From Bacteroidales bacterium UBA5197 (GTDB lineage: Bacteria > Bacteroidota > Bacteroidia > Bacteroidales > Lentimicrobiaceae): a DNA stretch of 33,743 nt. The first letter of the stretch is position 1; every line of letters starts with the position of its first letter. The position numbers and the translations under genes were made by a program. Positions 13,501-19,762 of the stretch are shown in pieces. Location: positions 1-33,743 of the forward strand of contig DHVX01000062.1 in assembly GCA_002412885.1 (NCBI GenBank), in the 5' to 3' direction. The notes under the pieces are model-generated. The model searched no databases. It was not told where the DNA came from and saw only the letters and a program-made list of their open reading frames with translations.

Positions 13501-16500
13501 TGTATGATGGTGTATTGGCTCCACTTCCTCCCGAAACGTTTGAATATGGTCCGGCCAGCGCTGTGGCACTCTGCCATTGATAAGCCAGGGTTGAACTTCC
13601 TGCATCAACGGCAATGGTTAGTGCATTCACACTTCCTCCGGTACAAATGGTGGAGGATATTGGTTGGGTTGTGATACGGGGAACACTTACAGTTACTACA
13701 TTCGAAGTAACCGTGTTACATCCGTTACCGGAAGCCGATACATTTACCCTGTAATAAGTCGTTTGAGTCAATGATGCAGTGGTATAAGATGGACTGTCCG
13801 ATCCTACATTTACCCATCCGGATGTACCATTGGGCGAACTCTGCCACTGGTAATTCAGTGCCGGGGTTCCACCTGTTGCGGTTACCGATAAAACCGTTGT
13901 GGTACCGCTACATATTGTAATACTTGTTGGCTGTAAAGTGATTGCCGGATCAGGAATCACGGTTACATGGGCGCTGGCAGAATATGTGAATCCGCAACTG
14001 GCCGTTACCAGACAGCGGTAATACTGATCCGCGGCCAGTGCCGGTGTGGTGTAGGATGCAGACGTTGCCCCTGAGATTGTATTCCATGGAATATTTCCAT
14101 CAACACTCGACTCCCATTGATAGGTATATCCTCCAATGCCACCGCTGGCTATAACGGTAAGTGTCTGGGTGCCTCCATTACAAATAGATGCATTGGATGG
14201 CCCGGTCACACTGATATCCGGATGTCGCACAACGAGCATATAATCCTCCGAAGTACAGGACCCGTTTGCAATTTCCCATTTAAACTCATAAGTTCCGGCG
14301 ATCAGATTAGTTACTTCTGTCTGCATATCTAATGGATCAACAATGGTTGCTGTGTTAGGCCCGGTGATCTGTGACCAGGTTCCTGTTCCTATATCAGGGT
14401 TGTTTCCATTCAGGAATGCACTGTTTGTATTGCATAAACTCTGGTCAGGACCGGCCAGGGCCTGATCGGGAATATTGTTGATGATTACGTTTACTGCGTC
14501 AGTGCTTGGAGGACAACTGCCGTTGCTTATTGTCCACTCAAAGGTAAAAGTACCCGACAGAGCCCCGATAACAGAGGTTGTTGGCGAAGTTGGATTCAGG
14601 ATGTTTACTGAAATCGGGCCTGCAGTTTGTGTCCATAATCCGGTGCCGGAAATTGGTGTATTACCTGAAAGCACAATCGGGCTAAACAAACAAATATCCT
14701 GATCGGTTCCGGCATTGGCAATTGTTGGAAGGGCAAAGTTTTGGACAGTGATCTGATCAACCGAGGTACAAAAACCCTCGGTGGTTGTCCATTCAAAAAT
14801 ATAAGTTCCAATTATAAGGTTATTTACCACTGTAACGGGATCTGCAGCATTCACAAAGTTTGCTGAGTTGGGCCCGCTAATCTGCGACCAGGCACCGGTT
14901 CCGATAACAACAGACGTAGCTGCCATCGTTGTTGATGGCTGGTTGCAAAGTGACTGATCAGGGCCGGCATTGGCCGGTGTAGGTGTTTGTAAAGCAGTAA
15001 TTATGACATCGTCGGAGCTGGGAAGACAAACAGCGCCATTCGTGATTGTCCACCTAAAGGTATAGATTCCGGGTACCATCCCGTTAATAATCGTATTCGG
15101 AAGAATGACCGATTGAATATTGGCTGTGTTTGGACCATCTATCTGTGTCCAGTTACCAACACCAATCACCGGAAGATTAGCAGCCATGGTAGCCTGAACT
15201 GAACAAACCTGAGTCTGGTCGGGGCCGGCATTGGCTGTAGTTGGCGATGCTGAATTTTCAATGCGCACCTGATCTCCATTGCTGCAATTTCCATTGGATA
15301 TTGTCCATACAAAAACATAAACCCCTGGCAGTGCTCCGGTATAAGTGGCATTGGGAGTATTGGCATCAGGAACAAACGTACCAGACCCTGGTCCGGCTAA
15401 TTTTGTCCATGTCCCTGTTCCAAAAGCCGGTGTATTGCCATCAAGCGCAAAACTGGCTGCATCGCACAAATCCTGATCAGGTCCGGCAACTGCAATTGAA
15501 GCAGGCGGATAAAGAATAACGGTCATCACATCAAATGATTCACAACCCGGCGTTGTAACCGTGAACCTGAAAACATAAACTCCGGGGATCAACCCGGATG
15601 CGACTGCTGTATTTGCAGAGGTCGTTGTAATGATGGCCGTGTTCGGTCCGCTATCCTGTGTCCACGCACCGGCTGTTGAGACCGTTCCGGAAAGGTTAAC
15701 AGCAGTTGTGGCTTCGCAATAGCTCTGGTCTGGACCTGCATCGGCAGCCAGGTTAACCACAACATTAACCTCATCAGAGGTTGAAGAGCAAAAAGTTCCT
15801 CCGCTTACGGTCCACCTGAAGGTATAGGTCCCGGTTACCAGGTTATTTATTATAGTGGTAGGTGAAGTCGGATTTACAATATAGGGGGTGTTTGGCCCGG
15901 TAACAATGGTCCAGACACCGCTTCCAATCGCCGGTGGTGTGGCTGCCATCGTTGTGGATGATTGGGCGCAGAGATCCTGATCCGGCCCTGCTGCTGCCGC
16001 AGAACCCGGTGATGATACATAAACAAAAACACTGTCAACACTGGATTGACAAGCAAAGTTACTGATCGTCCAATAGAAAGTATATACACCATCTGTCAAT
16101 CCCGAAATTCCGGTAGTTGGTGATGCAGGATCGGTAATAACTGCGCCACCAGCTCCGCCTTCCTGTGTCCATAAACCAGTACCTATTACCGGGGTATTAC
16201 CTGCAAGTGTTGTTGTGGTTCCGCAAAGCTCAATATCGGCTCCTGCATTGGCTGGGGTTACAGGGGCTGAAATGGTTACCATTACCGTATCACGGGTAGG
16301 CAAACATCCGCCACTACTGATGGCCCATTCAAAGGTATAGTTTCCATTGGCCAATCCCGTTACGGAAGTGTTGTACAATGTCGGGTCAGTAATGGTTGCA
16401 GAAGGGCCGGTAAGTTTTGTCCAGAAGCCGGTTCCGGGTGCAGGATCATTACCATCAAGATTGATTGATGTTGTTCCGCCTAAGTGGCATTGATCATCTC

Positions 16501-18562
16501 CTGCTTCAGATATAATTGGCCCGACAGTATTATTTGTATTGATCAGGCAATCATCGGAAGTAATGCCACATGCATTATGTATTGTCCAGGTAAAAGTATA
16601 AATGGTATTAGCTAGCTGACCCGTAACCATTGTTACCGGGGAATTGATATTCGAAAAAGTTAAACCCGGAGTATTCGGTGTAACTGACCATTCACCCCAT
16701 TCATTTAATACCGGATAGTTCCCCGACAAAAATATCGGTGTTCCGATACAAACATTCTGGTCAGGTCCGGCCAAAGCCTGTGTTGGAGTTACCGATGCAA
16801 CCAGCACAGATGTTGTATTTTGATTTGCCGGGCAGGAAGGTCCACCTGAAATTATCCAGCGAAAACGGTACAGTCCATTCAGCAGATCTGAAACCATGGT
16901 AGTTGGAGAATTTGGATCTGCAATCGTGGCAACACCAGGCCCACTCACTTGCGACCAGCTACCGGTGCCCACCAGCGGCACATTGCCTGTAAGCTCTGTC
17001 TGAAATACATTACAGGCCAATACCTGTCGTGAGCCGGCATTTGATTGAGTTGGTGGCTGCGAAATAACCACAGAAACAGCATCAAAAGCTGTTTCACAGG
17101 TAATACCAATACTGGAATACCTTCTCATACTCACCACATAAGTTCCTGGAACAGAAAGGTCCGTGATAGTTAAAGGCGAGCCCCCGGCATTAAAATAACC
17201 GGTAGGTAGTGTTGGATAAGCTGGTGTAGATGGACCGCTGATTATACTCCATTGAGTAACTCCTGATCCTCCGGCAGTAAATGGAATTGAAACCGAGCCA
17301 GTGCCACAACTTGCAAATAACTGTTCGGGTACTATATTAATAAACGGTGCAACAGCATAAGAAACAGTGGCTGTTTCGGAACTTGAACAAGCGGTAACGT
17401 TATTGACTATGGTATATCTGAAAGTGTAAGTGCTGCTCCCGTCAAGGCCGGTAATGTTGGTAACCGGATTGGTTGGGCTTTCAATTGTCACACCTCCGGG
17501 ACCTGCTGTTTGCTGCCACAATACCGTTTCATTGGTGTAATAGGGTGGTGTCCCTGAAAAAACTGTTGAAGTTCTTCCGTCGCACCATATCTGACTTCCT
17601 CCAATAATAATCGCTGATGTTACATCAGAAGTGGGTGCAGGAACCGTAACCTGTACTTCATCTGAACCATTGACACAGGGACCTGAAACTGTCCACCTGA
17701 AAACATAAACACCTTCCGAAAGTCCTGAAACACCTGTTATCCTGTTGGTTGGACTGGCAATAATCGGAATACCGGGACCACTGACAACGGTCCATACCCC
17801 GCTCTGGCCTGCTGTACCATTACCACCAAAACTTGCGGTGAGCGTGGTAGATTGTGTTGAGGAATAACAATTGTCTAAAACCTGATTGGGTCCGGCATTT
17901 ACGGGTGATTCACCTCCGATGTTTGTGACTACCATATCATCATAAGACGAACATCCGTTTACATGGGTAATCGTCCAACGAAGGGTTGTCTGACCTTGTC
18001 CTGCAGCAAGATTAAAATCTGAAGTCGGAGAGGTGGGGTTGAGGATGGCTACCCCGTTATTATTTCCTGCGACTGTCCATAACCCGGATGAATTGGCTCC
18101 GGGAGCATTTCCACCAAGAGTGCCGGCAGGTGAAGCAGGACAGGAGGATTGATCCGGACCTGCAGCTGCATCGGTTATGGGCAAAACGATATAAGTTACA
18201 TCATCATATACCAGGGATCCATCCAAACACGTGGTTGACAGCCGGAATGTATAGGTAAAGCCACCGACTACCCCTGTAACATCTGTTATCAGGGAGTTTG
18301 GTGACACAATAATGGCTGACGGACCTCCAACCTGAGACCATGTTGTGGTTCCGGCTCCGAAAAATAAACCCGCTTTCGAACCCACCAATGTCAACGTTTC
18401 ATTGGCACAAAGTGACTGGTTAACGTTTGCATTGACAGTACAATTTTGAGCCTGAAGCTGGGCAATAGTTAAAAAGAACAAAACCGCAGCAAAAATCGCT
18501 TTCAGTATTGATCCTCTTAAGTTTTGGCTCTGTGATGAATTTAAAAGTACTTTTCGTGACAT
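1..18562 (-). CDS. Giant multi-repeat surface adhesin-like protein (partial, C-terminus outside window)
   Basis: The frame opens with ATG at 18562 and has no stop to the left edge, giving at least 6187 codons. Residues 1-39 are a signal peptide: a long polar n-region, a hydrophobic core near residues 19-36, and an A-Q end. Then follow, by approximate residue: 41-1444, about 15 PKD/Ig-like units with AGPDQ-x-LC and Y-x-F-x-WTI-x-NG-x-C motifs; 1445-2378, about 9-10 SprB-like Ig units (QPxGxxIC, YQWQSS, TTYYxV); 2379-2641, short 88-residue-type units; 2642-4494, about 17 cadherin-like/tandem-95 units (EDTPVSGNV, NDSDPDGD, YTISDGNGG, VNDPPVA); 4495-4680, two PKD-like units; 4680-6187, about 17 units of 88 residues. 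Cysteines occur in pairs per Ig-type unit, suggesting disulfides. Family knowledge: such proteins (SprB of Flavobacterium johnsoniae is of similar length) are T9SS cargo on the outer surface. Adhesion is inferred; the expected sorting domain is not in view. No frameshift was seen. Confidence 0.93.
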   Translation of the reverse strand, partial: MSRKVLLNSSQSQNLRGSILKAIFAAVLFFLTIAQLQAQNCTVNANVNQSLCANETLTLVGSKAGLFFGAGTTTWSQVGGPSAIIVSPNSLITDVTGVVGGFTYTFRLSTTCLDGSLVYDDVTYIVLPITDAAAGPDQSSCPASPAGTLGGNAPGANSSGLWTVAGNNNGVAILNPTSPTSDFNLAAGQGQTTLRWTITHVNGCSSYDDMVVTNIGGESPVNAGPNQVLDNCYSSTQSTTLTASFGGNGTAGQSGVWTVVSGPGIPIIASPTNRITGVSGLSEGVYVFRWTVSGPCVNGSDEVQVTVPAPTSDVTSAIIIGGSQIWCDGRTSTVFSGTPPYYTNETVLWQQTAGPGGVTIESPTNPVTNITGLDGSSTYTFRYTIVNNVTACSSSETATVSYAVAPFINIVPEQLFASCGTGSVSIPFTAGGSGVTQWSIISGPSTPAYPTLPTGYFNAGGSPLTITDLSVPGTYVVSMRRYSSIGITCETAFDAVSVVISQPPTQSNAGSRQVLACNVFQTELTGNVPLVGTGSWSQVSGPGVATIADPNSPTTMVSDLLNGLYRFRWIISGGPSCPANQNTTSVLVASVTPTQALAGPDQNVCIGTPIFLSGNYPVLNEWGEWSVTPNTPGLTFSNINSPVTMVTGQLANTIYTFTWTIHNACGITSDDCLINTNNTVGPIISEAGDDQCHLGGTTSINLDGNDPAPGTGFWTKLTGPSATITDPTLYNTSVTGLANGNYTFEWAISSGGCLPTRDTVMVTISAPVTPANAGADIELCGTTTTLAGNTPVIGTGLWTQEGGAGGAVITDPASPTTGISGLTDGVYTFYWTISNFACQSSVDSVFVYVSSPGSAAAAGPDQDLCAQSSTTMAATPPAIGSGVWTIVTGPNTPYIVNPTSPTTIINNLVTGTYTFRWTVSGGTFCSSTSDEVNVVVNLAADAGPDQSYCEATTAVNLSGTVSTAGAWTQDSGPNTAIITTTSANTAVASGLIPGVYVFRFTVTTPGCESFDVMTVILYPPASIAVAGPDQDLCDAASFALDGNTPAFGTGTWTKLAGPGSGTFVPDANTPNATYTGALPGVYVFVWTISNGNCSNGDQVRIENSASPTTANAGPDQTQVCSVQATMAANLPVIGVGNWTQIDGPNTANIQSVILPNTIINGMVPGIYTFRWTITNGAVCLPSSDDVIITALQTPTPANAGPDQSLCNQPSTTMAATSVVIGTGAWSQISGPNSANFVNAADPVTVVNNLIIGTYIFEWTTTEGFCTSVDQITVQNFALPTIANAGTDQDICLFSPIVLSGNTPISGTGLWTQTAGPISVNILNPTSPTTSVIGALSGTFTFEWTISNGSCPPSTDAVNVIINNIPDQALAGPDQSLCNTNSAFLNGNNPDIGTGTWSQITGPNTATIVDPLDMQTEVTNLIAGTYEFKWEIANGSCTSEDYMLVVRHPDISVTGPSNASICNGGTQTLTVIASGGIGGYTYQWESSVDGNIPWNTISGATSASYTTPALAADQYYRCLVTASCGFTYSASAHVTVIPDPAITLQPTSITICSGTTTVLSVTATGGTPALNYQWQSSPNGTSGWVNVGSDSPSYTTASLTQTTYYRVNVSASGNGCNTVTSNVVTVSVPRITTQPISSTICTGGSVNALTIAVDAGSSTLAYQWQSATALAGPYSNVSGGSGANTPSYITDVLTSTTYFRCVVTVTSPNCADLISNVATITVVPDPTINTQPAGTTICAGGTHALSVAATGGTPSLNYQWQSSTTGGAPWINVGTNSPNFTTAALAVTTYYQVLVSATGNDCNTVTSTVATVTVVADPTISVQPVGATICNGGTHTMSVAAVGNVPPGTLIYQWQVSTTFAGTYNNVTGGTGANSDTYTTPVLAATRYYRVLVDQSASGCRTISSVATVTVVADPAITTQPVGASICFGGDHTMTVAASGGTPSRDYQWQISTGGAGGPWSDLTGETGTSYTTSALFATTWYRVVVSATGAGCATVNSNVVAVVVEGDPQITLQPVGAEICNGGNHSMSISAIGGTPSLEYQWESSTVGSGGPWTPIAGATTNAYTTPALAVTTWYHVVVTAPGSDCNTTISSAVEVTVVPDPAISVQPADITICSGTTTVLSVTAINGTPSLNYLWETSANGTTGWTTVGGNSNLYTTASLTQTTYYRVSVSATGNGCNPITSNVVTVSVPRILTQPVGAEICSGGSHNMTVLVESGSATLGYQWQFSDFDCNSGWSPIGGANTNTYTASILPLVGTRFYRCVITVSSPNCADLVTNCAAVVVVADPAITLQPAGATICQGSTHTMTVTATGGTPSLNYQWQSAAALAGPYSNVIGGAGANTAIYTTAAIAATTYYQVVISATGTACNTVTSTPVSVVVNATPTAYAGANAAICSNDTYALSGATASGYTSLLWSTSGTGTFNNQTALNPIYTPSPADISSGSVILTLTAFANAPCVNAISSMTLTISRQPTAYAGTDVTVCQGTSFTVSTATAANYASLLWTAPGPGALTNASTLSPTYTPTAGQTGTVTLTLTANPNGTCTAASDQMVITINAAPTTAIAGIDQSFCKSTTSTNMTANTPTVGTGSWLQLSGPNSALIANISNPGTQVSNLVAGTYIFQWTISSGVCPSSSDQVQINVLNCAPIAVDDTYTTPEDTPLTANILANDSDPDGDPIFVTQFIVGGTPYPAGSTVNMPGIGVIIVYSNGLFTFTPELDYTGVVPTILYTISDGTSTATANLDITVTSVNDSPVAVDDIATTPENTSVGGNVLGNDSDPDGDPITVTQFIIAGDVMVYNPGDLATIAGVGTLIINSDGTFTFTPDAGYNGPVPVVTYTISDGSLTDTATLSIFIDPVNDPPLALDDDVTTAEDTSVSGNLLTNDSDPDGDPITVTQFIISGTTYPSGATVNIPGVGVITIYSNGLFEFTPAPNYNGTVPSIPYTISDGNGGTATANLNITVTGVNDPPIAVNDVNTTQEDTPVSGNVLINDSDPDGDAIEVTQFAVAGDPTVYNPGDLATIPGVGTIVINTNGTYTFTPALNYNGAVPTITYTISDGNGGAASANLNITVTPVNDPPVAVDDTFVTNEDTPVSGSVAGNDYDVDGNLNPSSYSVITWPTNGSLILNPNGTFIYTPDPDFFGTDTFVYEVCDLGLPVYCDQATVTITINGVNDPPVAINDNSTTPEDTPVSGNVLTNDSDPDGDTIEVTQFVIAGNATVYNPGDVATIAGVGTIIINTDGTYTFTPDLNYNGNVPTITYTISDGNGGTDTADLNITVTPVNDPPVANDDFFTTNEDTPVSGTVAGNDSDVDGNLNPNGFALVSGPANGTVSFSNNGTFTYTPNPNYSGTDTFVYSVCDLGMPIYCDQATVTITIDAVNDNPVAVNDVNTTLEDTPVSGNVLTNDSDPEGDPLTLTQFVIAGDATVYSPGDVATIPGVGTIVINADGTYTFTPALDYNGTVPNITYSITDGNGGTASANLNITVTPVNDPPVANDDFFTTNEDTPVSGTVVGNDSDVDGNLNPNGFALVSGPANGTISFSNNGTFTYTPNLNYSGTDTFVYSVCDLGMPIYCDQATVTITIDAVNDNPVAVNDVNTTLEDTPVSGNVLTNDSDPEGDALEVTQFLVAGDPTVYLPGETATISGVGTIVLNDDGTYTFTPALDYNGTVPTITYSITDGNGGTASANLNITVTPVNDPPVAADDSFTTDEDTPFTGTVIANDYDVDGNLNPSSYSVITGPANGILSMNPNGTFTYTPNPNFHGIDTFVYEVCDLGLPVYCDQATVTITVNSVNDLPIAVNDIVTTPENTPVSGNVLTNDSDPDGDPLTVTQFVIAGDLIVYNPGDLATIPGVGTLIINLDGSFTFTPEPGYNGAVPVVDYTITDGTDFATATLSIFVDPVNDAPLAFDDIYSTPEDTPFNANILINDSDPDGDALSVVNFVVGGLTYPAGATVNIPGTGTITLYSNGLLVFAPADGFNGAVPTIPYTITDGNGGTASADIFITVTPVNDPPVAYDDYYTTPEDTPVSGNVLTNDTDPEGDLLTVVDFTIGGTTYPAGTLVTIPGVGTMEVNTDGSFTFSPALDYNGPVPPVDYNISDGNGGSDTGTIYITITPVNDPPVANDDFFTTNEDTPVSGTVVGNDSDVDGNLNPNGFALVSGPANGTISFSNNGTFTYTPNPNYSGTDTFVYSVCDLGMPIYCDQATVTITIDAVNDNPVAVNDVNTTLEDTPVSGNVLTNDSDPEGDALEVTQFVVAGDPTVYLPGETATISGVGTIVLNDDGTYTFTPALDYNGTVPTITYSITDGNGGTASANLNITVTPVNDPPVAVVDYFTTSEDTPISGTVITNDYDVDGNLNPVSHVLVTGVSNGTLAFNALGSFTYTPNPDYYGTDSFIYSVCDLGMPVYCDTAIVFITVAGINDPPVVFNESIEVCTGNSVSGNVLANGDYDPEGTALTVNTTPVSGPSNGTFSILADGSFTYTPDVGYTGTDEVVISLCDNGIPLPPACTNDTISINVLPEAIANAGADQNLCNQTFTFLNGSAAGSATVEWTQISGPPCIIALANTPNAIAFGLIPGTYVFRYTVDNGSCSDFDEVTVVNWATPTVANAGADQSLCDQTSATLAANIPAIGSGNWSQQSGPSAALFSDLSNPGATVSDLVAGSYVFRWTITNGPVCTPSFDEVVISVINGATAFAGNDAVICEGSTYTLSGASATNFTSLLWTTSGSGSFSNIAALNPVYTPSASDILSGSVTLTLTANSASPCPNAIDAMVVTISRQAIVNVGVDATICETATYTLSTATATNATSLLWTSSGTGSFDDATILNPVYTPSPADITAGTVTLILTAQSAVPCAPASDAMVLTISLQATADAGVDATICEGSTYTLSTAVATNAASILWTTSGTGSFSSTTVQNPVYTPSQNDIDDGFVTLTMTVASAAPCVGDVDQMLLTINPQATVNAGADATICETGTYTLSGATASDYTSLTWSTSGTGTFSDATALNPVYTPSPADITAGSITLTLTATSAGPCVDATDAMVLTINPQATANAGVDATICEGSSYTLSTASATNAATYTWSTSGTGAFVNANVLNATYNPSAGDILNGSVTLTLTVTSAAGCVNATDFMILTINQQATVNAGVDATICETGTYTLSTATASDYTSLLWTTSGTGTFDNANILAATYTPSPADITAGSVTLTLTAESAGPCVDATDAMVLTISLQATANAGVDAIICEGSSYSIDATVTDAATIAWSSSGTGSFSNATIEDPTYTPSAADILNGSVNLTLTVTSAVGCVNATDFMVLTINQQAAVNAGTDATICETATYTLSTATASDYTSLLWTTSGTGTFSDATALNPVYTPSPADITAGSVTLTLTATSAGPCVDATDAMVLIISSQATVNAGIDATICEGSSYTLSTASATNAATYIWSTSGTGAFVNANVLNATYNPSAADILNGSVTLTLTATSAAGCVNATDFMVLTINQQATVNAGADATICETGTYTLSTATAADYTSLLWTTSGTGTFSDATVLNPIYTPGIGELGTVTLTLTAESAGPCVDAIDAMVLTINPQATANAGIDAIICEGSSYTLSTASATDAVTYTWSTNGTGAFTDATILNATYNPSAGDILNGSVTLTLTATSAAGCVNATDFMVLTISQQATVNAGVDATICETGTYTLSTATAADYTSLTWSTSGDGTFSSTSTLNPIYTPGAADITAGNLTLTLTATSAAPCTTVQDAMVLTISPQATANAGVDAIICEGSSYSIDATVTAAATITWTSSGTGSFNNATIEDPTYTPSAADILNGSVTLTLTVTSAAGCVNATDFMVLTINQQATVNAGVDATICETGTYTLSTATASDYTSLLWTTSGTGTFSDATVLNPVYTPSPADITAGAVTLTLTAESAGPCVDAVDAMVLTISPQATVSAGVDATICEGSSYTLSTASASNAVTYTWSTSGSGAFTDATILNATYNPSAGDILNGSVTLTLTATSAAGCVNATDFMVLTISDQAAVNAGVDATICETGTYTLSSATASDYTSLTWSTSGTGTFSDATALNPVYTPSPADITAGSVTLTLTATSAGPCVDATDAMVLTISPQATVSAGVDATICEGSSYTLNTASATNAVTYTWSTSGTGAFVNANVLNATYNPSAGDILNGSVTLTLTVTSAAGCVNATDFMVLTISDQASVNAGVDATICET
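5080..10640 (-). repeat. Block of ~17 cadherin-like (tandem-95 type) repeats with near-identical internal duplications
   Basis: Unit starts are marked by the EDTP/ENTP motif, seen near 10590, 10275, 9950, 9630, 9300, 9015, 8690, 8395, 8065, 7785, 7450, 7160, 6835, 6510, 6200, 5905 and 5575, so units are about 98-110 residues. Each has an acidic loop (NDSDPDGD, NDSDPEGD or NDYDVDGN) of the kind that binds calcium in cadherin-like folds. Two flavours are interspersed. One ends in YTISDGNGG and has no Cys. The other contains VYEVCDLGLPVYCDQATVTI, with a Cys pair. DNA at about 5600-6245 recurs almost unchanged at about 7475-8120 (offset 1875 bp), and part of it recurs again 618 bp further on, at about 8396-8740. 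Confidence 0.9.
11430..14230 (-). repeat. Block of ~9-10 SprB-like Ig repeats (~93-100 residues each)
   Basis: Units are recognised by QPxGxxIC near 13930, 13655, 13370, 13090, 12800, 12510, 12230, 11960 and 11680. Each is followed by a GGTPSLNYQWQSS-like strand, a TTPALxxTTYYxVxVSATGNGC strand and a TVTV linker with DPxI. The pattern resembles the repeats of the gliding adhesin SprB; this is recalled from family knowledge and was not aligned. These units are more diverged from one another than those of the 88-residue array, so this block looks older. Basic residues occur here at ordinary frequency (for example YYRVLV and CRTIS), unlike in the cadherin-like and 88-residue blocks. Confidence 0.85.
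14230..18440 (-). repeat. Block of ~15 PKD/Ig-like repeats (~84-95 residues each)
   Basis: Units begin with an ANAGPDQxLC-like motif, seen near 18155, 17890, 16750, 15970, 15720, 15470, 15210, 14950, 14690 and 14430, with degenerate versions near 17590, 17310, 17030, 16490 and 16220. Each continues through a GTGxWTQxxGP strand and ends with GTYTFRWTISNGxC-S-x-S-D-x-V-x-V. They form the N-terminal stalk directly after the signal peptide. Sequence similarity between units is moderate, with no near-identical DNA copies. Two units around 17590-17030 are atypical: the AGPDQ motif is replaced by other sequence, although the flanking strands are kept. Confidence 0.85.
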
Positions 18563-18598
18563 AGTCGTTGGATTTATTAAAATGGTTATTCCAATCGT

Positions 18599-18630
18599 AA
18601 AAATTATAATGCCAATCTGACATATTACAA
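18599..18630 (-). promoter_or_regulatory. Weak candidate promoter of the giant gene
   Basis: On the minus strand, TTG (18628-18630) is followed after 21 bases by TAATTTTT (18599-18606). This fits the Bacteroidota -33/-7 layout except for the last base of the TAnnTTTG consensus. It lies 37 bases before the ATG at 18562 and immediately after the long inverted repeat. The match is imperfect in AT-rich DNA and may be chance. Confidence 0.25.
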
Positions 18631-18670
18631 TCAGCAATCAACGAACAAACACTTTGTCGTTAATTGCTGA
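18631..18670. repeat. Inverted repeat upstream of the giant gene
   Basis: Arms tcagcaatcaacga (18631-18644) and tcgttaattgctga (18657-18670) pair at 13 of 14 positions around a 12-base loop. Read on the plus strand, the hairpin is followed by a T-rich run at 18672-18677, so it could end a plus-strand transcript, but no gene lies on that side. On the minus strand it sits 69 bases before the giant gene's ATG, where it could be an operator or an mRNA leader stem. Confidence 0.7.
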
Positions 18671-19762
18671 GTTTTTTCTCAGGGATATTAGGATTTCTTT
18701 AAAATCCATAAAGTTAATTTTGACTTCATTTCTCTTTGTCTGCTCGATACAGGTAAATATTGATTAGCATTTCAGAACAATTTGCATTAATGAGTTGCGC
18801 TTTCAAAATCCAACCATTAGGCCGGATCAGACAATACATACCCTTTACCGAAACACAGTAACTGAATTGCTTTTAATTAAATTTTGTGTTGAAACCATGG
18901 AAGTAATAATTATAATAAAATCTACAAGGCTTAATAATTTCAGAAGCTTAAACTTTGGATCATTTCCCCTGAAAACAATGACTTGTAATTCTTTTACCAT
19001 AATTCTTCTGTTGGTTTCTAAATCAATTTTTCAACCCTTAAAGGTATTGTCAACTATATATATATTAACATATGCCATAATGTAACTTGTTAACACCAGA
19101 GTTGTTAACAACCTGCTAAATTTAATTGTGATAAATTATTTTACATTTTCTGTTATTTGATTGGTTTATACCAGAAATTCAAACCAATGTCAGTAACATT
19201 TTCCTATTATATTGATTTAATGCATTTTAAATAATTTTTAGCAAGATATTCTGGTCGCTTAAGCAAAATTTTTCCTATAGACATTATTCATTAATATTTA
19301 TTTTTATTGCATATCTAAACTAAATAATGCAAATTTCGGCAGATTTTTAGGGTACAGAAGGATAAATATAAATTATAACTTTTCTTATTTGACAAGTGTT
19401 TCACGAGGAGTAGTGGCCGGATATTTACCCAATTATTAATAAGTATTGTGAAAATGCATTTATTAACTAAATTTTTTAATCACCAAAATACACCAAACTT
19501 TTCAAAAACAGCTCTTTTGGTAATTTTTTACTTTGATGTATATATTTTTTACATAAATATTTTTATAAAATTTATTACAATTTATAACGATTCTAAATAA
19601 TATTTCTTACTTAATAATACAAATTTATAAGTAGATCGGACGGCTCAAAAAGCAACAATAACTATTATTATAATGCTGTTTTTCAATTATTTACACTAAT
19701 CCTCTAACTGTATTGCCTTGTAAATATAAAAAATTTACTGATTAATATTTTTACTTAATATT

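Larger units (their letters stand above)
18563..19762. other. AT-rich intergenic region, no convincing gene
   Basis: These 1.2 kb lie between the start of the giant gene and the stop of the corA-like gene, both on the minus strand. Short open frames here (for example 18795-19085 on the plus strand) have low-complexity AT-driven translations, no recognisable motifs and no promoter. The region holds the inverted repeat at 18631-18670, a smaller one at 18691-18707 (ggattt / aaatcc), and two copies of the palindrome TGTTAACA at 19088-19095 and 19103-19110. The only perfect minus-strand TAnnTTTG box I found is at 19620-19627, which would give a leader of about 1 kb. Confidence 0.7.

Noticed and set aside
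18420..18641. A 73-codon minus-strand frame overlapping the start of the giant gene.
   Set aside because: It overlaps the giant gene's signal peptide in another frame and has no family resemblance.
18795..19085. A 96-codon plus-strand frame in the AT-rich intergenic region.
   Set aside because: The translation is dominated by Ile, Leu, Asn and Thr from AT-rich codons, with no signal peptide, motif or promoter.
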